Assembly (NCBI GenBank): GCA_004297005.1
Contig: SCVA01000046.1
Span: 35,516 to 99,515 of the forward strand
DNA from: Nevskiaceae bacterium
Lineage (GTDB): Bacteria > Pseudomonadota > Gammaproteobacteria > Nevskiales > Nevskiaceae
Direction: 5' to 3'
DNA length: 64,000 bases
In this document: one piece after another, positions 58,716-64,000 of the stretch
How positions within the stretch are numbered: the stretch's first letter is position 1
Layout: the number at the start of each line of letters is the position of its first letter
Notes under the pieces: generated by a model
The model's database searches: none
What the model saw: only the letters and a program-made list of their open reading frames with translations
What the model was told of the DNA's origin: nothing
Program-made: the position numbers and the translations under genes

Positions 58716-59383
58716 GGGCTGCTCCCGACCAGACGATTGGCAGTGGCCCAGACTCGCACCAGCTTACCCGGCTCGGGCACCACCAGGGTCGGGTCCATCT
58801 CGAAGACGATGGCGGTGAGATTGCGGAAAGCGAAAGAGTCGCGGGCGTTGTCGAACATCAGCGTGCCCTTGGGCTTGTCGCTGGAGTTGAAGCTGGCGAG
58901 CGTGGCGGTGAAGCCGACGAAGTCGAAGAAGAAGGGGTCGTCGCGCAGACCGGTGTAGACACGCAGGCCGCTGGGCGCGCTGATGACTTTCTCCACCGGC
59001 CCGGAGACGAACTTGGCCCCGGCCCCCGGCAGGTTCTCAAACTGCACGCCGGCCTCGCCCTTGGCGTTGCGGCCGTAGCGGATCAGGATCTCGTGCTCGG
59101 GCTGGGTGTCGCCGTTGAGGTCGATCTCGTAGCTGAACAGCACGTTCGGGTCGTAGCGGCCGGTGGGGCCGTCCACCCGCGCGCGTGGCACCGGCACGCC
59201 GCCGAAGCAGATCGCGCCGACCAGGCGCCCACCCTCGCGAAACACGAAGACATCGGTGATGTCGGCCGAGGGATCGAGTGTCGAGCTGGGCGCGTCGGCA
59301 TGATCCGCGGCCCAGCTCCAACAGGGAGCGAGTGACAGTGCCAGCACTGCCATGATGCGTCGTCGAGACTGCTGCTTGCTCAT
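58712..59383 (-). CDS. Exported DUF4331-family protein (N-terminal half)
   Basis: 223 aa with a signal peptide (basic SKQQSRRR, then IMAVLALSLAPCWSWA). The mature protein begins ADHADAPSSTLDPSADITDV, the hallmark start of DUF4331, and continues VFREGGRLVGAICFGG and NGDTQPEHEILIRYG. It lacks the C-terminal half of the family, which follows as the next gene. GGGGA lies 4-5 nt before ATG 59383; an ATG at 59395 is possible. Confidence 0.78.
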   Translation of the reverse strand: MSKQQSRRRIMAVLALSLAPCWSWAADHADAPSSTLDPSADITDVFVFREGGRLVGAICFGGVPVPRARVDGPTGRYDPNVLFSYEIDLNGDTQPEHEILIRYGRNAKGEAGVQFENLPGAGAKFVSGPVEKVISAPSGLRVYTGLRDDPFFFDFVGFTATLASFNSSDKPKGTLMFDNARDSFAFRNLTAIVFEMDPTLVVPEPGKLVRVWATANRLVGSSP

Positions 59384-59415
59384 GCTGTCCCCCATTGCGG
59401 CGAATGCGCCGCGTT

Positions 59416-62400
59416 TTAGTGCTCTGGCTCGTCGCTGACGAACCAGGGTTTGCCGTCTGCATCCAAGAATAGGCGCTCCATCTCGGCGCGGGTGAAGGGT
59501 CGCGAGCCGATTCGGCCGAAAACCGCGATCTGGTTCCCGGTTTCATCGACAGCGCGGTCGCGATCCAGGCCCTTGCTCAGCGCCAGCAGCGGCTGTTCGC
59601 TGGGCCAGGTCGCAATCCACTGCGGCTTGGGCTCGGGCGAAAAGCCGTAGAACTTCGGCTGCGTGTCCGGCGCGGTCAGTTGCAGCACTTGCAGGCCGCT
59701 GACGTCGGCGACATAGGCAAACAGGCTGGCATTGGTGGTGCCGATCACCACGTCGTTGGCGCCGCGCAGGCGGCCCTCGGCGGTGGTGCGCTGCTCGATG
59801 CGCGGCTGCTCGGGGTTCTGCACGTCGGCGATCACCAGGCCCTCGGCGCCGGCGGCGATGTAGGCATAGGTGCGGGCGAGGTAGACGCGGCGCGCGTCGG
59901 CGAGCGGCAGCAGCGCCACCGGCACCGGCTGCGCCGGCCGGCTGAGGTCGAACACTTCCAGTCCGCGCGCGCTGATGACAAAGGCGTAGCGGAACTGCAC
60001 GGCCACACCGCGGCCGTCTTCCAGCGGCAGCACGCTCTCCAGCTTCGGCTGCAAGGGCTGATCGAGATCGAGCGTGACCAGGCCGGCGTCGGCGATCAGG
60101 TAGACGCGCGAGCCGGCGATGGCCAGATGCCGCGCGCCCTTGAGCACGCCGTTGGCGTTCCAGGTCAGCGCGCGTTTCAAGAAGTTGTTGCGCGGCTCGC
60201 CGTCCTGCAGGGTATCGACGTCGACCAGGATCAGGCCCTCGACCGCGTCCGCCACCAGCGCGTAGTGGTAGATCGGGTGCATGGGCTGTTCGAGATTGTC
60301 CTCGCGTGCCTGGGCGGTAGCGTTGCGCCAGGGCGCGATCGGCTGGTTGGTGGGCAGGGCCACGCAGCGGGCGTCGGCGCTCTCGACGCGGATGTCCTGG
60401 CCCAAGGGCGAGAACGGCGCCGAGATCAGCTTCTGCGAAAAGCCCTTGTTGGCGATGCTCGCCGCGTCGTAGGCGCGCAGTCCCTTGCGGCCCTCGGCGG
60501 CGTAGAGGTACTCGCCGCGCAGTTGCAGACAGCGCACCGGCTCGCCACTGCCGTTGCGCTGCGCGTTGCCGAGCTTGCCGCCGCGTTCCTGGTGGGCGCG
60601 GTACCAGTCCGGGTAGGCGTAGCGGTGCAGATAGCTTCCGATCACCGCCTGCGGCTCGTCCCATTCGGTGACCTGCACGGCGGCGATGCCGGCGCTGCTG
60701 CCGGCCCAGGCATTGAAGCCGACGAAGTTGACGAAGTTGGTTCCCAGGCCCAGCAGCGAGGCCATCCAGGCGTTGTTGTCCCTGGCTTCGGAGAGATGGC
60801 AGTCGCTGCAAGTCTTGGTTTCGGTGGTGCGCTCGGTGTGCGGGTAGTGCGGCGCGAAAGCCTGGCTGGAATAGCCGCCGGCCGATACCGGCGGCTGCTG
60901 GATGTAGATGCGCTCGCGGTTGCTGTTGGTGGACGACAGCACCAGCGCCGAGGAGGAGCGCACCGGCGCGATGCGGTTGCCCTTCACCTCGCCGTGCTTG
61001 CCGAGCATGAAGAAATCGTCGCGCGCCACCTGCGGGTTGTAGGTGGCGTAGTTGCGCGACTCGCCGCCCTCGAAGTGCTGGCGCTCGCTCTTCCAGTTGG
61101 CCTGGATCGGCAGATGGCAGCCGAAGCAGGAGGTGGTCCAGGAGCTGTGGCAGCTGATGCACATCAGCTCGTCGTCCTGGTGCGCTCGCTCGCCTTCCTT
61201 GACGTCGGTCCCCCAGCTGAACTTCTGGGTGTCCCGCGCCATCAGCTTGGCGCGCGCCGCCTTGGCGTTGTAGCGCGGATGGCCGGGAGTGACCGTGTCC
61301 TTCACCAGATGGATTTCCCATTCCAGGCCGGGGGTGACGCTGCTGCGCTGGATCAGGCGCTTGCGCTCGCCGTTCTCGCAGCCGTCCTTGGCGAGACCCA
61401 TTTCTCCGCGATGAGCCCCGGCCCGGCCATCCATGGCCGGGCGTTCGGAGTCGTTGCGAGCCGTGCTCGCAAAGCACGACTCCTTCACCCATTGGAATCT
61501 TCGCCGCCCATCCTGCACGCGCGTCAGTGAGAGATCGCTGCCGCCTGCTGGTGCGGCCGGGCCGGAAGTGCGCAGCAGCGGATAGCGGTCGGCGGTGCCG
61601 TGGCAGTCCTGGCACTCGATCTCGATGGCCTGCGCGACTTCGCCCTGGATGTGGCCGGTGCCGTGCACGTCCTGCGAGAAGTGGCAGTCCACGCACTGCA
61701 TGCCCTTGTCGACATGGATGCTGGAGAGATGCACCGCCTTCTTGAACTTCTGCGGATCGTCGTCGGCCACCTGGCCGCCCTTGGCGTCGAGCAGGTTGCC
61801 CTTCTTGTCGCGCTTGTAGACGGCGCGGAAGTTCCAGCCGTGGCCGTGGTAGTCGGCAAACTGCGTGTCCTTCATCTCCGGGTTCTTGTCCCAGACGCCC
61901 TTGAGGAAGTCCGGATCGCTCCACAGCCCGCGGGTCGCGGCTTCTTCCGGGTTGCGCTGGTTGATGGCACGGATCTCGGCATCGCTGGGGTAGCGCTGCT
62001 GCTCCGGCCACATGCGCGGCGCGTCGGCCTCGTAGTCCCACATGGTGTAGCCGAGCATGGAGTTCATGAACATGTTCGGCTGGTGCATGTGGCAGACCAT
62101 GCACTGCGCGGTGGGGATCGCGCGGGTGAAGGCGTGCTGCAGGGGATGCCCCGGCTCGTTGCGGGGAATCGTCGGGTCTTTGCTCTGGCTGGTGCCGGAG
62201 TGTCCGAACTTCGCATAGGGGCCGGAGTGGCGCGGGTCGCGGTCGTTGGCATAGACCACATGGCAGGCGGTACAGCCGGAGCTGCGGTAGTCGCCCGGCT
62301 GATCGTTGGTGCCCAGGAACCACAGCAGCGGATCGTTGAGGCGGGTCTTGTGCAGGTTGAGCAGCGGCACCGCGATGCGGTTGCCGGTGCCAGGCCCGCG

Positions 62401-63636
62401 ATTGGACTGCTTGAGGTCGGGGCGGCCGGGTTCTTCCAGGCGCTGGATCAGGCCCAGGGCATTGGGCAGGCCGGTTTCCGGGAAGATCGAATTGATGTTG
62501 CGACCGCCGCGTTCGAACACCCGGAACACGTCGGCGGGCGGCGTCACTTCCCAGGCCGGCAGCGGGTAGAGCGTTTCGATCACGCCCTTGCGGCGCATGT
62601 TCTCGTCCACCGGCACCGGGTTGTGGATGGCGGCGGGCAGGTGGCTCAGCAAAGGATCGGGCGCCGGTCCGCCGGCGGCCTTGAAGGCACGGTCCAGCAA
62701 CTCGGACTTCAGCGGCAGCGGCGTCTCGTCGGGGAAGGCGCGTGGCGCATTTGCCGGGGCGTAGCTCTCACCGGTGACCGAGCGCTTGAACGGCAGGATG
62801 CCGTTGTTGTACGCCGCGCCCTCCCAGAACATCGCCGCCGTTGCCATCAGGCTGCGGCGGCTGGCTTCGATGAGCGGCTGGTGGCAGGCGCCGCAGGCGA
62901 GATCGGCGACCCGGTAGTCGCCGGGATTGACGAAGCGGATGAACTCCGGCGATTCGCGGTTGAGCAGGGTGTAGCTGGACTGCGGATTGGCGCTGCTGGT
63001 CCAGGACGCCGGCCACAGCGGCAGCACGTGCGCGGCATTGAGGGCGTCGGCATAGGCGAGTTCCGCGCGGCTGCTGCCGGTTGGTGGCCGGATGCTGGCA
63101 TTGCCGCCGTGGCAGTCGGTGCAGCCCAGCACCACCGCCGGGTTGGCGTGCATGGACAGCCGGTCGGTGTCGCTATGGCAGCTGCGGCAGCCGGCGGATT
63201 TGGCCTCGGCTTCGGCGGGACTTTGGCTGCTGGGGGAGGCGGGGGTGGTGGTGTAGTTGCGGGGCTCGGGATGGGGGCTGGTTGCGGCGAGGCTGGGGTG
63301 GGGGAAGAGCAGGGCGAGGATGACAGCCAAGCTGCCAGCCAGGATGTTCCCCTTCCCCTTGCGGGGAGGGGTTAGGGGAGGGGAAAAGCCGTGGCGGAGC
63401 GCTGTGTTTTCGCCTTGGTCTGCGTGTGTGTGGTTCGCGCGTTCGCGCTCTGTTTTGTGTGTGCTGTCTGAGGTCTTTTTTTCGCCTCTTGGCGACTCAC
63501 TTTTCTTTGCTCCTGCAAAGAAAAGTAAGCAAAAGAAAGCAGGCCCCTGCGTAGCGCCCCCTTTGGGGGTAAACCTGCGATGCTCGGCCCAAAGGGGCCG
63601 CTCGCGAACTCGGCGCCCTATAGGCGCCTCAGACAT
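59416..63636 (-). CDS. Ten-heme c-type cytochrome with C-terminal LVIVD-like propeller
   Basis: Open frame of 1406 aa with ten CXXCH heme sites at about residues 150, 172, 248, 455, 512, 648, 675, 826, 837 and 943. It is followed by a region (about 1040-1390) of LVIVD-like propeller repeats such as LYAAEGRKGLRAYD, ALVADAVEGLILVDVD, FVISARGLEVFDLS and AYIAAGAEGLVIADV. A signal-like segment (NILAGSLAVILALLFPHPSLA) lies at about 97-117. The first 90 residues come from interspersed repeat DNA, so the true start is uncertain; TTG 63330 is the nearest alternative. Residues about 705-753 are a REP-like insertion. It is probably periplasmic or surface electron transfer; partners are the DUF4331 and TPR genes downstream. 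Confidence 0.8.
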   Translation of the reverse strand: MSEAPIGRRVRERPLWAEHRRFTPKGGATQGPAFFCLLFFAGAKKSESPRGEKKTSDSTHKTERERANHTHADQGENTALRHGFSPPLTPPRKGKGNILAGSLAVILALLFPHPSLAATSPHPEPRNYTTTPASPSSQSPAEAEAKSAGCRSCHSDTDRLSMHANPAVVLGCTDCHGGNASIRPPTGSSRAELAYADALNAAHVLPLWPASWTSSANPQSSYTLLNRESPEFIRFVNPGDYRVADLACGACHQPLIEASRRSLMATAAMFWEGAAYNNGILPFKRSVTGESYAPANAPRAFPDETPLPLKSELLDRAFKAAGGPAPDPLLSHLPAAIHNPVPVDENMRRKGVIETLYPLPAWEVTPPADVFRVFERGGRNINSIFPETGLPNALGLIQRLEEPGRPDLKQSNRGPGTGNRIAVPLLNLHKTRLNDPLLWFLGTNDQPGDYRSSGCTACHVVYANDRDPRHSGPYAKFGHSGTSQSKDPTIPRNEPGHPLQHAFTRAIPTAQCMVCHMHQPNMFMNSMLGYTMWDYEADAPRMWPEQQRYPSDAEIRAINQRNPEEAATRGLWSDPDFLKGVWDKNPEMKDTQFADYHGHGWNFRAVYKRDKKGNLLDAKGGQVADDDPQKFKKAVHLSSIHVDKGMQCVDCHFSQDVHGTGHIQGEVAQAIEIECQDCHGTADRYPLLRTSGPAAPAGGSDLSLTRVQDGRRRFQWVKESCFASTARNDSERPAMDGRAGAHRGEMGLAKDGCENGERKRLIQRSSVTPGLEWEIHLVKDTVTPGHPRYNAKAARAKLMARDTQKFSWGTDVKEGERAHQDDELMCISCHSSWTTSCFGCHLPIQANWKSERQHFEGGESRNYATYNPQVARDDFFMLGKHGEVKGNRIAPVRSSSALVLSSTNSNRERIYIQQPPVSAGGYSSQAFAPHYPHTERTTETKTCSDCHLSEARDNNAWMASLLGLGTNFVNFVGFNAWAGSSAGIAAVQVTEWDEPQAVIGSYLHRYAYPDWYRAHQERGGKLGNAQRNGSGEPVRCLQLRGEYLYAAEGRKGLRAYDAASIANKGFSQKLISAPFSPLGQDIRVESADARCVALPTNQPIAPWRNATAQAREDNLEQPMHPIYHYALVADAVEGLILVDVDTLQDGEPRNNFLKRALTWNANGVLKGARHLAIAGSRVYLIADAGLVTLDLDQPLQPKLESVLPLEDGRGVAVQFRYAFVISARGLEVFDLSRPAQPVPVALLPLADARRVYLARTYAYIAAGAEGLVIADVQNPEQPRIEQRTTAEGRLRGANDVVIGTTNASLFAYVADVSGLQVLQLTAPDTQPKFYGFSPEPKPQWIATWPSEQPLLALSKGLDRDRAVDETGNQIAVFGRIGSRPFTRAEMERLFLDADGKPWFVSDEPEH
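61378..61527. repeat. REP-like element inserted in the cytochrome gene
   Basis: About 150 bp containing a GCCCGGCCAT/ATGGCCGGGC hairpin and the composite stem at 61447-61483: outer GGAGTCGT/ACGACTCC, inner TGCGAGC-CGT-GCTCGCA, one-sided AAGC bulge. The inner 17 bases are identical to the kdpF-kdpA REP. It encodes a Cys- and Arg-containing stretch unlike the flanking heme domain, yet keeps the frame open. Confidence 0.7.
63347..63386. repeat. GC-rich repeat CCCCTTCCCC...GGGGAGGGG
   Basis: Short imperfect palindrome around TTGC, related to the element between kdpA and kdpB. In the cytochrome frame it encodes PPLTPPRKGKGN, just before the hydrophobic signal-like segment. Confidence 0.6.
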
Positions 63637-64000
63637 GCGCTCGCTGTTATCCCCCTTTGGTCCTCCGCTTCTCGGCGCTACGAAGGGGACCGGAACATCT
63701 ACAGCACGGCGGTCTTCGCCCGCCGCAAAGACAGAAGCAACCGCAGGCGCGCGCTTCGCTCGCGCGAGGTCGGCGTAGCCGACGAGCCTGAGTGCTGTTG
63801 ATGTGGCTTTTGACTTGCCCTCCCCTTCGTAAGCGCCGAGAAGCGCAGTGGACGGGGGGTATGGAAGCGCCCGCCTGTTTGAGGCGCCTATAGGGCGCCG
63901 AGTTCGGGCGCGTCCCCCCGGCCACGAGCATCGCAGGGTACCCCGTAGGGGCGCGACGCAGGGGTGTGCTTTCTTTTGCTTACTTTTCTTTGCACAAGCA
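63500..64000. repeat. Large imperfect inverted repeat (cut by window end)
   Basis: Arms of about 150-190 bp face each other. An identical 26-base segment occurs at 63515-63540 and, inverted, at 63968-63993 (core AAAGAAAAGTAAGCAAAAG). A second identical inverted segment of 24 bases lies at 63607-63630 and 63880-63903 (core GGCGCCCTATAGGCGCC). Further in, CGCTTCTCGGCGCTACGAAG pairs with its near-complement at about 63818. The left arm also holds an 11-bp hairpin (63500-63525). 63637-64000 has no convincing gene; the ORFs there are repeat-derived. Confidence 0.85.

Noticed and set aside
59543-62323. 926-aa minus-strand ORF overlapping the cytochrome in another frame
   Set aside because: Arg/Pro/Gly-rich, no CXXCH sites or domains; the 1406-aa frame holds the heme motifs.
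59680-63375. 616-aa and 591-aa plus-strand ORFs opposite the cytochrome gene
   Set aside because: Ala/Val/Gly/His-biased antisense shadows with no signal peptide or motif.
63647-63931. 94-aa ORF in the terminal repeat
   Set aside because: Arg/Cys-rich translation of inverted-repeat DNA; the mirrored arm gives similar peptides, so it is not a gene.

Overview
This is a GC-rich (roughly two-thirds G+C by eye), gene-dense chromosomal segment of a Gram-negative bacterium. The ATP synthase order (atpIBEFHAGDC), the rsmG-parA-parB block beside it, glmU and glmS downstream, a 1605-aa NAD-type glutamate dehydrogenase and kdpFABCDE all point to a gammaproteobacterium. The interspersed palindromic repeats at 61-64 kb suggest the Lysobacterales/Xanthomonadales side, but that is inference. 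rsmG-parAB-atp usually lies near oriC. No tRNA, rRNA, CRISPR array, IS element or prophage gene was seen.

Layout. 1-8.1 kb (minus): high-affinity K+ uptake operon, a 27-aa membrane peptide then kdpF-A-B-C-D-E, with kdpE cut by the window edge. 8.3-12.5 kb (plus): a complete four-gene sugar-type ABC importer with tight overlaps. 12.6-20.4 kb: leucine-type dehydrogenase coupled to pncC, a small membrane protein on the minus strand, the giant glutamate dehydrogenase and a MipA-like outer-membrane protein. 20.5-24.5 kb: Bax-inhibitor-1 family protein, rsmG, parA, parB and an SDR. 24.6-31.6 kb: the full F1Fo ATP synthase operon with a recognisable promoter and terminator. 31.7-39.6 kb: a DUF1800/DUF1501 exported pair, glmU, two overlapping small membrane-protein genes (minus), glmS and a DUF167 protein.

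40-56.7 kb is an accessory stress or membrane island: a Met-rich periplasmic protein, an SDR, a WS/DGAT acyltransferase, a minus-strand operon (host-attachment-like protein, L,D-transpeptidase, AI-2E permease, CHAD protein), two P2-type cation ATPases, a Ca2+/cation antiporter, a zinc alcohol dehydrogenase, cardiolipin synthase, a flavodoxin-fold quinone reductase and a tandem universal stress protein. Five 14-bp FNR/DNR-type palindromes (consensus about YTGAYSNNGRTCAW) sit in front of nearly every transcription unit here, so the island looks like one oxygen- or redox-controlled regulon.

56.7-63.6 kb (minus) is a tightly coupled operon of exported proteins: a ten-CXXCH multiheme cytochrome with C-terminal LVIVD-like propeller repeats, a DUF4331 domain apparently split over two consecutive genes, and a TPR lipoprotein. 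It is the best candidate in the window for an undescribed system. The cytochrome gene contains a REP-like palindrome inserted in frame between hemes 7 and 8, and its 5' end runs into repeat DNA. The last 500 bp of the window is a large imperfect inverted repeat with no convincing gene.
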